A stretch of 64,000 nt of DNA from Akanthomyces muscarius. Its lineage: Eukaryota > Ascomycota > Sordariomycetes > Hypocreales > Cordycipitaceae. The notes under the pieces are model-generated. The model did not search any database, had not been told where the DNA came from, and worked only from the letters and a program-made list of their open reading frames with translations. Below, in pieces: positions 51,501-61,619 of the stretch. A program made the position numbers and the translations under genes. Position 1 is the first letter of the stretch, and each line of letters begins with the position of its first letter. The DNA is taken from assembly GCF_028009165.1 (NCBI RefSeq), contig NW_026611617.1, positions 72,001 through 136,000 on the forward strand, given 5' to 3'.

Positions 51501-54080
51501 GACCTCGGACAGACGGAGGGCAATGTCCTCCGAGAATCATGGAAGGACATTCTGATGTGCATCAGTCAACTGGATCGGCTACAGCTCATTTCTGGTGGCG
51601 TAGACGAGAGTGCCATCCCGGATGTTTCCAAAGCTCGCTTCATGCCGCCCCCGAGAACTGAGACCGCGGACTCTAGGTCATCAACATCTTCGCGGTCGCG
51701 CAATCGCCATCGCTCAGGGACGGGCTCTCGCGGCTTTTCAAACGAAATCGCCTTGGAGAGTCGCTCTGACGAAGTAGTTCGAAGTGTCGACCGCATCTTC
51801 AGCAACACAGCCAACTTGTCGGGAGATGCCATGGTCTATTTCGCCAAGGCGCTCACAGAGGTCAGCTGGGATGAGATTAGAGTCTCCGGCTCCAACGACT
51901 CGCCCCGTACCTACAGCTTGCAAAAGATTGTGGAAATCAGCTACTACAACATGAATCGCGTCAGATTTGAATGGAGCAACATCTGGGTTGTACTCGGTGA
52001 GCATTTCAACCAAGTCGGCTGCCACAACAACATGAATATCGTCTTCTTTGCATTGGACTCCTTACGACAACTATCAATGCGCTTCATGGAGATTGAAGAG
52101 CTGGCTGGTTTCAAGTTCCAGAAGGATTTCCTGAAACCATTTCAGCACATTCTGGCCAATTCAGACAATGTCACGGTCAAGGACCTGGTCCTGAGATGTC
52201 TGATTCAAATGATCCAAGCGAGAGGTGCCAATATTCGTTCAGGGTGGCGAACTATGTTTGGCGTGTTTACCGTCGCAGCTCGTGAAACTTACGAGAGCAT
52301 CGTCAACCTGGCCTACGAGAATGTCAGCCAAGTTTACAAGGAAAAGTTCGGTGTCGTTGTCGCTCAGGGAGCCTTCACTGACCTTATTGTCTGTCTGACG
52401 GAATTTTCAAAAAACCTCAAGTTCCAAAAGAAGAGTCTGTCTGCTCTTGAGCTCTTGAAGTCAATAATTCCAAAGATGCTAAAGACGCCAGAGTGCCCAC
52501 TTTCACAGCAGCCGGAAACCCGACAAGATGCGAAATCGGCGCCGAAATCCAGCACGTCTGTCGAGGAGGGATACTGGTTCCCGGTTCTTTTTGCATTCCA
52601 CGATGTTCTGATGACGGGCGAGGATCTAGAAGTGCGGTCCAATGCCTTGGAGTACTTCTTTGCTACCCTTGTCAAATACGGCGGCGACTTCACCCCCGAA
52701 TTTTGGGACATACTTTGGAGACAACAATTGTACCCCATCTTCATGGTGCTGAGGTCACGCCCTGAGATGGCAAACGTTCTGCATCATGAAGAGCTGTCTG
52801 TGTGGCTTTCAACAACCATGATACAAGCGCTGAGAAATATGATCACTCTCTTCACTCACTATTTTGAGTCGTTGGAATACATGCTTGATAGGTTCTTGGA
52901 GCTGCTTGAGCTGTGCATTTGCCAAGAAAACGACACCATCTCTCGGATTGGCAGCAACTGCTTGCAGCAACTTATCCTCAAGAACGTGACAAAATTCGCG
53001 CCGGAGCATTGGACGAAGATTGTCGGGGCTTTCTGCGAGCTTTTCGAGCGGACGACGGCTTATCAGCTTTTCACGGCGGCCAATGCGGCGTCTCCTGCTG
53101 CATTGTCCATGCCGTCCAACGGTACCGACTTTTCGAGCGGCCCCAGCCCTGTTGGAGAACCGACAGTAGATGAAAAGTCTCTCAAAATCAACGGCGGAGA
53201 CGAAAATGCAAGCATATCTGACAACGAGTCGATGAACCGGCCACTATCCCCACGCCCGCTGGATGATGATACACGACGACCGTCCATTGGTGCAGGAAGC
53301 CAAGCTCCGCTGGAAGAATTCAAGCCGGCATCTACACTACAGCAGCAGCCCGTTGTTGTCACTGCAGCACGAAGAAGGTTCTTCAATCGTATCATCTCGC
53401 GCTGTGTTCTGCAGCTTCTTATGATTGAAACTGTCAACGAGCTTTTCAGCAACGACACTGTGTATGCTCACATACCGTCCGCAGAGTTGCTACGTCTCAT
53501 GGCACTGCTCAAGAGATCCTTTCAATTTGCAAGACGCTTCAACGACGACAAGGAGCTCCGCATGAAACTGTGGCGAGAGGGCTTCATGAAGCAGCCCCCC
53601 AATCTCCTGAAGCAAGAGAGCGGCGCCGCTGCCACATACGTATCCATCTTGTTCCGCATGTTTGCCGACAATGCTCCAGAGCGCCTAGACAGCCGGCCAG
53701 ACATTGAGTCCGCTCTCGTTCCACTGTGCAAGGACATCATAACTGGGTATTCTACACTGGTGGAGGAGAGCCAGCAGCGCAATCTTGCGGCCTGGCGTCC
53801 TGTTGTGGTGGATGTGCTAGAGGGATATGCGACGTTTCCTGACGATGCTTTCAAATCGCACATCGGCGACTTTTATCCGCTCGCCGTGGAGTTGCTTCGA
53901 AGGGACTTGACTGCTGATCTCCGGGGAGCTTTGCTTACGGTCCTGCGTCGGGTGGGCGAGGTGTCCCTGGGCATAGAAGTTATGGCGAGCCCGGGTGCAA
54001 AGAGACGAGAGAGCGTGGTCAGCGCCGTCTCCGAGGGACCCGCTGGGGATCAAGAGCAAGCTGCACGCAAGATGCTGTAA
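48591..54080 (+). CDS. SEC7: Sec7/BIG-type ARF guanine-nucleotide exchange factor
   Basis: Single exon, 1,829 residues. It activates ARF GTPases at the trans-Golgi to drive vesicle formation. Order: DCB region (about 1-190), acidic linker, HUS region (about 300-480, with the conserved FRSFCNLS and later FILMLKFMR-like helices), and the Sec7 domain (about 625-815). The Sec7 domain contains FRLPGEAQKIDR, with the catalytic glutamate finger at about 718, then AYSVILLNTDLH and MTKEEFIKNNRGIN. HDS domains follow (EVSWDEIRVSG, FEWSNIWVVLGEHFN, SMRFMEIEELAGFKFQKDFLKPF). The tail is Ser/Pro-rich, then helical. An in-frame TGA at 48579-48581 supports the start. Many fungal homologues have extra N-terminal residues, so an upstream exon is possible. 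Confidence 0.95.
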   Translation: MSSIKFVVSSLDIIVASKDAQRIKQLGEGAKKALDAIKEHEQLPDPEIVFAPLQLATRTNNPQLTTAALDCIGKLISYSYFSAENKQEPAEGDDQRQSPLIERAIDTICDCFQGEATEPEIQLQIVKSLLAAVLNDKIVVHGAGLLKAVRQVYNVFLLSRSTPNQQVAQGTLTQMVGTVFERVKTRLHMKEARFNLGNLKHSSSNVTFDNQDDVNGADENEDGAQTAGDESVEQDTGAKLTLKDLEHRKSFDDSALGDGPTMVTHIKSSKSNGESGSSTHGTNAADDEDELDAEDEVYIRDAYLVFRSFCNLSTKVLPPEQLFDVRGQPMRSKLISLHLIHTVLNNNISVFTSPLCTIKNSKSNEPTSFLQAIKFYLCLSITRNGASSVDKVFEVCSEIFWLMLKFMRPSFKKEIEVILNEIYLALLSQRNAPVSQKLYFITILNRLCADPKALVETYLNYDCDQTVDNIYQTIIEDLSKFSTASVAVTAVNEQVYEEARAKTQAASEWQLKTILPPPLTVAHILPQPEPEPDYPKEYAVKRIALESLVEALKSLVNWSASVRPEAGVARAEQDGKVSIDELRGSIDPGLSDTTSRVDTPLPPSTPVLDDDPAQLEKDKARKTALTNAIRKFNFKPKHGIKALVAEGFIPSDSPDDIAKFLLKEDKLDKAQIGEYLGEGDQKNIDTMHAFVDSMEFTKRRFVDALRVFLQSFRLPGEAQKIDRFMLKFAERYVLGNPNAFANADTAYVLAYSVILLNTDLHSSKIAKRMTKEEFIKNNRGINDNANLPDDYLVGIYDEIASNEIVLTSERAAAAAAGNVPAQSTGLAAGFGQAFSNVGRDLQREAYVQQSEEISVRSEQLFKNLFKSQRRSTTKTGPKFIPATSFKHVGSMFDVTWMSVFSALSSQLQKAHSIEVSKLCLEGMKLATQIACTFELSTPREAFISALKNTTNLNNPQEMMAKNIEAVKIILDLGQTEGNVLRESWKDILMCISQLDRLQLISGGVDESAIPDVSKARFMPPPRTETADSRSSTSSRSRNRHRSGTGSRGFSNEIALESRSDEVVRSVDRIFSNTANLSGDAMVYFAKALTEVSWDEIRVSGSNDSPRTYSLQKIVEISYYNMNRVRFEWSNIWVVLGEHFNQVGCHNNMNIVFFALDSLRQLSMRFMEIEELAGFKFQKDFLKPFQHILANSDNVTVKDLVLRCLIQMIQARGANIRSGWRTMFGVFTVAARETYESIVNLAYENVSQVYKEKFGVVVAQGAFTDLIVCLTEFSKNLKFQKKSLSALELLKSIIPKMLKTPECPLSQQPETRQDAKSAPKSSTSVEEGYWFPVLFAFHDVLMTGEDLEVRSNALEYFFATLVKYGGDFTPEFWDILWRQQLYPIFMVLRSRPEMANVLHHEELSVWLSTTMIQALRNMITLFTHYFESLEYMLDRFLELLELCICQENDTISRIGSNCLQQLILKNVTKFAPEHWTKIVGAFCELFERTTAYQLFTAANAASPAALSMPSNGTDFSSGPSPVGEPTVDEKSLKINGGDENASISDNESMNRPLSPRPLDDDTRRPSIGAGSQAPLEEFKPASTLQQQPVVVTAARRRFFNRIISRCVLQLLMIETVNELFSNDTVYAHIPSAELLRLMALLKRSFQFARRFNDDKELRMKLWREGFMKQPPNLLKQESGAAATYVSILFRMFADNAPERLDSRPDIESALVPLCKDIITGYSTLVEESQQRNLAAWRPVVVDVLEGYATFPDDAFKSHIGDFYPLAVELLRRDLTADLRGALLTVLRRVGEVSLGIEVMASPGAKRRESVVSAVSEGPAGDQEQAARKML

Positions 54081-54272
54081 TGCTGCCAATTGATGGGAAA
54101 GAGGAAATAACATGTGTTCTGTTTTTTAAAGTGAGGGAAAAGAAGGCTTCTCTGTCAGCATAATAGTTGTAGAGATTTTAATAAGAGTACCAAAGCAAAT
54201 TATTGCGTGCCAGTTAAGCTATCGATTTCAAGCTCAGGTGCGGGCTGTATTGTATTGTTGTATTATTGATAC

Positions 54273-55531
54273 TTAATTTAGCAACTGCTCTATGTATATT
54301 CGCAGCGGCTCTGCTTCCTCCTCGACGGTACGATCTGGCAGCACTATCAGCGACTCCTTTAGCTGCGCGTCATTGGCTGTGGCGGCCTTGACGAGGCATC
54401 GCGTCACGCTTGTCGAGGACGTTGGCGCACTGTCCGTGATTCTCATGACGCTAACGTACGTCTCGAAGAAATCTATCAGGTTGAGGTGCATGAGCATATC
54501 CGACCGGTCGACCATGCCCAGCGCCGCCCACTGCAGGAGTCCGTGGCCAGTATCGCGGGCCAGGCTTTGAGGGAGCGGGATGAGATCCGGAAACGCGGTG
54601 TGGGTGATGGCAGGCATGTTGATGGTCGCAAGACGCGGCAGGAGACGGAGCAGCCGGCCCTGCGCAATGGAGGTTTGGCGAGCCGTTCTCGAGTTGGCCG
54701 CGTCGTCGTCGCGCTCTGGCCCTGGAGGAGGGCGGCAGAGGCTAGGGATGATGGCGAAGAGCTGCTCGCTGCCAAAGATCATGTCCCAGATGCGGCCGTG
54801 GCCGGGGACGCGGCGGCGCTTGACGAGCTCGGTGCCATTGACACCACCGTCGTGCGGACTCCGGGCGTCGTCGGCGTCGGCTACGACGTCGCAGTCGGTC
54901 TCGAGGAGGTCACCGAGGACCTTGCCGGCGCGCTCCCCGACGCCGACGTCCTGGGCGTCCAGCCAGCGCGTGACGAGCGCCTCAACCAGGTCCGGGAGGG
55001 TGCTGAGGATGGCGGCGTCGGCGGGCGAGCGCGCCGCCTTGTGCAGGATGGTGAGGGCGAGCAGGTTGGCGCCCGCCAGCGGGGAGGCGAGCGCGGAGAG
55101 CAGCGACGGCGCGTCGGCAATGGCGAGGACGCGGCTGAAGGGGAGGGGCGACAGCAGCTTGGTGGTCAGCGAGAGCAGCGGGCTGGGGTCCTGCGGCGTG
55201 GTGCTGCCAGTGGTGCGCAGGATCTGCGTGAGTGGCACGAGCACGGTGGGCAGCAGAGGAGGGATGTTGGTCTCTGCGCGGTGGGGATACAAATAGTCAG
55301 CGGTGTGAAAAGGAAAACAGCAAACTTGGTTGGGATGAAGAAGAAGAAGAAGAAGAAGAGAGGCTTACCTGTGAGCTGCAGCTCGATCTCATCGAGGAGC
55401 CGGGCGTCGATGGGTGTGTCGGGGTTGTCGACGAGCTCGGCAATGTGCGCGTGTAGCTCGTCGAGGCGTGAAATGGGAACGCTGCTGCTGTCCATGGTAC
55501 GATCCGGGATGACTCTGTCACCGGCTGACAT
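54273..55531 (-). CDS. Hsm3-like proteasome assembly chaperone / mismatch-repair-linked protein
   Basis: Two exons: 55531-55369 and 55273-54273, 387 residues; Met13 (55495) is an alternative start. The join ELQLT to ETNIPPLLPT restores an alpha-solenoid pattern. Helical ARM/HEAT-like repeats run through LLSLTTKLLSPLPFSRVLAI, LLALTILHKAARSPADAAIL and the fungal Hsm3 signature GRIWDMIFGSEQLFAIIPSLC, then QGRLLRLLPRLA. In yeast Hsm3 binds the Rpt1 ATPase as a 19S assembly chaperone and was first found through a mutator phenotype. The intron carries a (TTC)n tract on the coding strand (55340-55360), which serves as its polypyrimidine region. It is convergent with SEC7. Confidence 0.75.
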
Positions 55532-56027
55532 GATGGAGGATAGACGTGTTTGTTGGGAGTCCAAACGATGTTGTGATGTTGGATGAGAGGATAGGCAAGC
55601 CAATGGTCTGCGTAAGCTGCTGCCTCTGCTGGTGTACGTAGATGTCTGCTGGCCTACACCAGCCGCCTGCCGACGGCCCACACTGGCAGCCAGTGCAGGT
55701 GCTTCTTTTTTTTTAATAACGGTTTCTACGATGATAAAAACAGTTCAAGCTGATGATGAATTTGGACAACAAGGCATCTTTCGCGACATTTTTTTCCCAC
55801 TCGATATAAATAAAGTGACTAGCTTTAATGCACACTGGCAGGCACGCATACCTGCCTACCCTACACTGCGTGAACTTACCATGCATTCAGTCGTGGGGGC
55901 AAATACTTATCACAATTTACTAATCCGTACTGTAATTAGAATATGAGAAACTCGATGACGGCTTTTGTGCTAGACAGACCAAAATGGAGATGCACAGAAA
56001 AAAGCCGTCATGCTCTTCACCTACTAA
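55532..56027. other. Spacer between HSM3-like and deoxyribosyltransferase-like genes
   Basis: 496 bp upstream of the Hsm3-like gene and downstream of the next minus-strand gene. Rich in T and CTACC-like tracts, with no gene seen. Confidence 0.45.
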
Positions 56028-56516
56028 TCACATGCTACGAGGCAATTTCTTGACAATGGCGTCTCCGAGTTCCTGCAAGCTTTCTACCATCTCAATGCCG
56101 AATCTCTCGCATACAACCTGCACATTGCCTCTCTTCCAATAGCCCTCTGGGCAGCACGCGATGACCTTTCCCAGCGTTGGCGCATGCAAGCCGAGCTCGA
56201 GCAGGCTTATTGGTGCCTGCGTGGCGGGGTGGAAATAAAACACCACCATGTCGGCCTTGGCCTGCTTGTCAAGCTCCCACTCTACCTGCTCACGGAAGGG
56301 CGCAAAGCTGGCATCTTCACGCCACGTGCTGTCCCAATCTGCGCGGTACGGGTTGTAGATTGTGATGGGGTTCTCGGCAAGCAGGGAAGAGAGCGTCTCC
56401 CGCCAGTCCGTCGAGTCGGTTGTGCTGGCTGTGGTGCCGGCAAGGAAGATGGACTGTGCGCCGCGACGAGGTTCTTGCGAGGGCGCGTGTATGACCTGGC
56501 TGTGATGTTGAGACAT
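56028..56516 (-). CDS. Nucleoside 2-deoxyribosyltransferase-like protein
   Basis: Single exon, 162 residues. The fold is recognised from SIFLAGTTAS (first strand and nucleotide loop), TIYNPYRADWDSTWRED, FREQVEWELDKQAKADMVVFYFHP and APISLLELGLH, where the Glu of the LELG motif is the expected nucleophile. This is the Nuc_deoxyrib_tr2-type family found in phages, bacteria and fungi. Enzymes of the wider family swap bases between deoxynucleosides or hydrolyse them; activity here is inferred. There is no signal peptide or membrane segment. Length fits the family (about 130-170). Confidence 0.82.
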   Translation of the reverse strand: MSQHHSQVIHAPSQEPRRGAQSIFLAGTTASTTDSTDWRETLSSLLAENPITIYNPYRADWDSTWREDASFAPFREQVEWELDKQAKADMVVFYFHPATQAPISLLELGLHAPTLGKVIACCPEGYWKRGNVQVVCERFGIEMVESLQELGDAIVKKLPRSM

Positions 56517-57073
56517 GCTCGAGTATGAATAGATACGTTCTTGTTATTTGTTGAGTACCTAGGGAAGGAGAAGAAGAAGAAGAAGTACTCCACAGATCAG
56601 TGGACGCTATTTAGCGCCTCGACGACGCTGAATTATCAGCGCCTATCGTTGGCGGTGGACCACCAAAGTCGATCGGCAAAGACAGCTTCGCGCAACATCC
56701 ATTTGTTAACAAGTTCTCTTTGAAATTACACTATTTCGAGCTTGTTCACTTTTGAATTAAAATTCCTAATGAGTTTGTATGGAACTGTTTTATTTCTAGC
56801 AAACTCAACTCTGTTCTCGGCCTTGTAAACTGCGCCAACTCTCTGTCCACCAGCGCTGGTGGGGTGGATTCTTGCCTACCTAGAAACGGCAGAAAAAAAA
56901 ATGGCCAACTCTCTCGCCAGTGTCGATTTGCTGCGCGCCGCGCTTCTCAATACACGTAGCTGGGAGATTGTTCGCGCCAGCGTTTCCCCGACGAGCTCGT
57001 TTCTCACGCAATACCACACAAGTATTACTACGCTCCGCGCCTCGCACTGGCCCGGCAAAGCGCGTGACCCGAC
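56517..57073. promoter_or_regulatory. Divergent intergenic region
   Basis: 557 bp between divergent genes, with an (AGA)n tract near 56571-56588 and an A run near 56893. Short frames here are not conserved-looking. The promoter role is inferred from arrangement. Confidence 0.45.
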
Positions 57074-57998
57074 ATGTCCAGAGGCGGCGGACGAGGCGGC
57101 GGTCGAGGTGGCCGCGGAGGAGGTCGTGGCGGCCGGCCCAATGTGCCGTGGGATACCGGCGACGAACCTGATGCGCGGCCCTCGGAGCTTTTCCCAGTAA
57201 GAAGATGCCCTATCCATGTCGACCGAGAGTCTCCTCTTCTGTCCCTGCCACCTCTCTGCGCGCGCCCGCAATGCTGACTAGAGACCGCGCGCCCAGCCAT
57301 ACGCAGTGCCCACGCCTCGAAGCTTGACGACGGCCGAAGCCAACAGCGTGCACTACATGCTCCTCCTGCGGCACCAGGTGCACGCCTCGTCCCTCTACAC
57401 GTCCAAGCGCACGGCGCTCACCGACCCGACCGCCCCGCGCAAGACGTACGGCCAGGCGCAGATGAACGCCGTCTACGGCGTCAAGAACAAGGCCTCGCTC
57501 GACCCCTTCACCTCGATGCCGACGTACTCGCAAAAGTTTGTCCGCCAGGAGCGCGCGCTGCCCGACTGGTCCGGCCGGCCCGTCTGCCGCGAGCTCTTCC
57601 CCCAGGAGCTTCTCGAGACGGTCGACGGCGCGGGCAGCGGCGGCGGCGGGGGTGGTGGTGGCCCGCAGAAGAAGCGTAGGCTGGAGCTGTCCCGTGTGAG
57701 CGCCCTGCCCAACGCCGAGGAGGCCTTTGGCATGCCGTCCCTCGCGGGCGACGACGGCGAGGGCGGCGGCGATGCCGCAGACGGGCAGACGCTGCTGGAC
57801 AAGCTCGAGGCCCTGCGCGACGAGGAGGGCGAGGAGGCCGAGGGCGAGGAGGAGGAGGCGCCCGAGGAGGACGACGAGGACGAGATTTACGACGACGAGG
57901 ATGCGGGAGACTACGACGCGGAACAATTCTTTGACAATGGCGAGGAGTTTGGCGACGAATATGGCGATGGAGATGATGGCGGGGAGGGCACCTACTGA
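57074..57998 (+). CDS. RPC31: RNA polymerase III subunit Rpc31
   Basis: Two exons: 57074-57196 and 57297-57998, 274 residues; the join gives SELFP to PYAVPTPRSLT. The N-terminus is Gly/Arg-rich (SRGGGRGGGRGG), the middle holds the family stretch LYTSKRTALTDP, then DPFTSMPTYSQKFV, and the C-terminal third is strongly acidic (runs of E and D, residues about 205-270), all typical of Rpc31/RPC7. This subunit belongs to the Pol III-specific Rpc82-Rpc34-Rpc31 initiation trimer. Acidic and basic halves suggest contacts with both protein and DNA. Confidence 0.88.
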
Positions 57999-58554
57999 GC
58001 GTCAAGCCACATGGTTGGGTGTTTTTTTTATCGGCGGCCTTGGCTTCTTTATATCAATGGCGGATTGCACCGCGGCCGCCTGTGTTCTATGATGATACTG
58101 CAATAATGGGAAAAATGAAGAGAGGCGATGACGACGTTTGGGCACACATTGTACATAGATGGCAGGATTTGGAGCCTGCCCGTGGCCAGACACAGCAAGT
58201 TTGCTATTCATTAAAAGCAGCACCGGCGTCATGATCAAATGGTCCTCTTAGTTTGAAACTCCGTAACCACTAAAGCCAAAGTTTCGCGATACTTGCTCTG
58301 ACCCGACATATCAAACCAATTTCACTGGCGTAAGCGATAGGGCAGTAATGACTGCGGCGAGTCTTTATATTCCTGACTAGCGATGCAATTCCACTTCCAG
58401 TTCTTCAGACATGCTATTCATAACAATTACAAGTCCATTTGATTCATCATTAGGAATATGCTTCCAGAGTAAATGCAAGTATCAACAACCCCTATTCGGC
58501 CCTATCCTACCAATCCCGGAACCGTTTCCATCTCGCCAATGTATTATTTCGCTT
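57999..58554. other. Convergent intergenic spacer
   Basis: 556 bp between the stops of RPC31 and NUP49. Two presumed 3' UTRs; nothing else is visible. Confidence 0.5.
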
Positions 58555-60136
58555 TTAGTTGCTCGCATAGAGTCCGCTGTCGATGAAGCCAGCTTGGAGG
58601 CGGGATAAGCGCTCGCGCGTGTCCGCAATCTGTCCGGCCTGGGCGACAATCGCGTTGCCCGTCTCTCGCAGCGCCGAGAGCACCTGGTTGAGCTGATCCT
58701 GCACAGCACCGCCGCCGCCGCCGCCGTTGCCATTCATGGCGGCGTTGCGGTCCCGGAAGCTTCGAATCTGCTCGTACAGCCCGTTCTCGACGCCGGGCAT
58801 GTCACGCTCAATCTCGCCGCGGTAGTCGTCCAGCCGCTTCTTGTACCTCTCCACGTCGTCGCAGATGCGGTTAAAGTATGTGATGAGGTCTTGGGCGTGC
58901 GAGTGCGTAGACGACGCGTCGGCGTCGTTGGAGCCGGCCGACGGGGTAGAGCCTGCGAACAGGCCTGTCTGGTGATAGTGGCTGGGGAGCTTCAGGTTGT
59001 CCGCGGCCTTGAACGAGAGCTGCGCGTCGCCAATGTTCTTCTTGGTCACGTCTTGCAGGCTCTTGACCGTCTGGATGTCGCGGTTGAGGGCTTCCTGTAC
59101 CATGAGGAATTTCGACTCGACATACTTGACGTCGTTGCCCAGCTGCTGTATATCTTTTTCGTGCTGGGGCATAAATTCGCCAATCTCGTCGCTCATCTTC
59201 ATGACGCGCTGGATACCTTTGTCTATCAGCGCCACCTCGTCTTGGATCGGTTGGGCCAGGTCGTCGAATCGGGATCGCGGACGCAAGTTGTCATAGTTGA
59301 TCTGGACCGCGGGAACCTGGTTCGCTGCTTGTGTTGGTTGCTGACTTTGGCCACTGGTGACGTTAGCGAAGCGGAAGCATTATCCATCTCAGCATGGTAC
59401 GTACAAAAGTCCGCCAGATGGCTTTGCTTGGGGCTGGCCAAAGGCTGAAGCACCTGCAGTAGCCCCCGCCTGCTGTGTGTTGCCAAAAAGCCCGCCGCCT
59501 GTTTGAGCAGGTTGCTGCGTCGTTGCAGAGCCACCGCCAAAGAGGCCTGTGTTTGTTGTGTTCGTCGTATTTGTCGCCGGTTGCGCAGCAGCTCCCCCGA
59601 ATAGACTGCCAGCAGGCTTGGGCTGCGACACTGCATTGCCAAAGAGACCGCCCGATGCTGGTGCTGCCTGCCCTTGTTGCGGCTGCTGTGCGGAGGGTGT
59701 CGCCGTACTGTTGCCAAAGAGCCCGCCACCGCTCGCTGGCGCTTGTGTCGTTGTCGATGCTCCAAATAGGCCCGTCTTTGGCTGCGCTCCCGCCGCGCCA
59801 AAGAGTCCACCTGCGGTCGCCATCGCACCGGTCGCGGTCGCCGGATTGGAGTTGTTATTTGTGGTTGCGGATCCGAAAAGCCCACCGGTCGATTGAGGTT
59901 GGGACGAGGGCGTTCTGAATTGCGACGGCGAAAAATTCAGCTCGTTAGCAAATGATTTGTGCTATGCCAAACTGTGGGCGAGTTTGGTAGGCAAATATTT
60001 TGTAGTTTCTAGGTAGCGCGTCGGCTGCACCAAGAGCGGGACTCGTCATGGCTGCCTCAGAAACTTACAGGGTGTTAGCGGCGCCAGTGTTGATTGTTAA
60101 ACCGCCTGGGCCGCTGGCTGAGCGCGCCAGGGACAT
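58555..60136 (-). CDS. NUP49: GLFG nucleoporin Nup49
   Basis: Three exons: 60136-60069, 59914-59405 and 59353-58555, 458 residues. The first exon gives SLARSASGPGGLTINTGAANTL, the usual N-terminus of fungal Nup49. Exon 2 is an FG domain with many GLFG units spaced by Gln/Thr/Ala/Pro. The donor at 59404 was chosen because the join recreates GGLFGQSQQ. The C-terminal half is coiled coil (SRFDDLAQPIQDEVALIDKG, then IQQLGNDVKYVESKFLMVQ), which binds Nsp1 and Nup57 in the central channel of the nuclear pore. Length matches yeast Nup49 (472). It shares a 362-bp divergent upstream region with FIP1. Confidence 0.88.
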
Positions 60137-60498
60137 GGTACTGTGTGACCCAGTGCTTTAAACAGCCTTCTTTGAGCCGACGCTGAGCTTCTGTCGAGAG
60201 TTGATCCGACCAAAACAGCTGTGGAACTTCAAGCGTCAACATGCGATGGTTGAGTCCCAAGCTAGATAGCGGAACACCCACATTCATGCCCGGGTCCACG
60301 CTAAATTTGAAGTATCGAGCTAACAGATTCTTGGGGCACTGAAGCTTCAGCAACAGCGCGCGACTCGCCGGAGAAACAACGGGTCCGAAGAATGCAGGCT
60401 TCAATACTCGCAGCCAGACCTTTAGAAGCGCCATCGCAATTCCGCCGATTTCTACATAATCCTGAAACTGGCTTTGGTCCGAGAGACTGCAGCATATC
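60137..60498. promoter_or_regulatory. Divergent NUP49/FIP1 intergenic region
   Basis: 362 bp between two start codons on opposite strands, likely holding both core promoters. No TATA box is obvious. Confidence 0.5.
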
Positions 60499-61619
60499 AT
60501 GGAAATGGACGAGGACGATGATATCTACGTGCCCGAGGAGCCTCAGGAAGATTCGCAACAAGCTCAACCACCCATTGCGACAAGAGCAGCTGAAGAGCTC
60601 GAGGAAGGCGAAGAGGAGGACGAGAGCGGTGCGATGGACGAAGATGACGATGACTCCGTAAGCCAATGCACCCTTCTAGCACTGCGACACATATATCTAA
60701 TACGTTTGGCAGGATATCGACATCATTACAGAACGAAAAGACGGCACTACAGCTGCGCCCCCAAGGTAGGGGCCGCCATTCCCAGCTGCTACGGCGCAAA
60801 CATAACTGCTACGGAATGCTAATGGCTCTATTACAGTCAAGCAAAATACAGCGATATCAGAAACATCCCACAGAGGTCAGGCACCAACGACAGTCCTGCA
60901 AAGCCTGCGCCCGCAGTACCAGCCAAGACGGAAGCTGAAGCCACACCATCGAGTACACTCCGCGTGGCCGCTCCGAGCGCAGACCAAGCATCGGCAGCTG
61001 CCTCAAAATCGACCGTCGATATAAACGCCAACCCCGTATACGCCCAAGTAGGCAAGCCGATAACACAAGTCAACATTGACGAAGGTGAGACGATGTCGCA
61101 TGAATCTGTGGCCTGGGACAAAGCTAATATCGAGGAGATTTACCAGACAATGAGAAAGCATGGCGCAGGCCCGGGACAGACATAAGCGACTACTTCAACT
61201 ATGGCTTTGACGAATTTACTTGGGCTCTGTATGCCGCGAAACAAGAGTCTATTCGTGGCGAGTTTGGCGCTGATGCTTTTGCTGTCAACAACAAAAAGAT
61301 GATGGACGATTTCAACAATATGATGATGGGTGGCATGGGCAACACCGCAGCGCCCGCTATGCCCGGGTCGGAGGGCATGCCGCCCGAGATGCAGCAGATG
61401 ATGCAGCAAATGATGGCTTCTGGAATGGACCCGTCACAGATGGACATGAGCCAGATGAGCTCCATGTTTTCGGGCATGCAAAATAGCGGCGCTGCTGTTG
61501 GAAATACGGCACAAGGGGGCGCTGGACAAAACTTTGCAGGTGGCTACGGCGGCAACCAAGGCGCATACGGAGGAGGGTACAATCAAGGCGCCGGCCGTGG
61601 ACGTCGAGGGCGATGGTAG
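60499..61619 (+). CDS. FIP1: Pre-mRNA polyadenylation factor Fip1
   Basis: Four exons: 60499-60657, 60713-60765, 60837-61084 and 61138-61619, 313 residues. The N-terminal third is acidic ([14 protein letters not shown], runs of E/D). The diagnostic Fip1 motif comes from exon 4: [20 protein letters not shown], then [17 protein letters not shown] Met/Gln-rich stretch follows, and the end is Gly/Arg-rich (GRGRRGRW). Fip1 tethers poly(A) polymerase to the cleavage and polyadenylation factor and binds RNA. The 53-nt exon 2 was placed from the join DDDS to [11 protein letters not shown]. Confidence 0.92.

Noticed and set aside
54486..55586. A 366-residue plus-strand frame overlapping the Hsm3-like gene
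   Set aside because: Its composition (Arg/Gly/Asp-rich, no domain) is that of an antisense shadow of a GC-rich coding region, and the minus strand encodes a recognisable protein.
57210..57926. A long antisense frame across RPC31
   Set aside because: It exists only because the acidic GA-rich exon has no stops on the other strand; no family similarity is visible.
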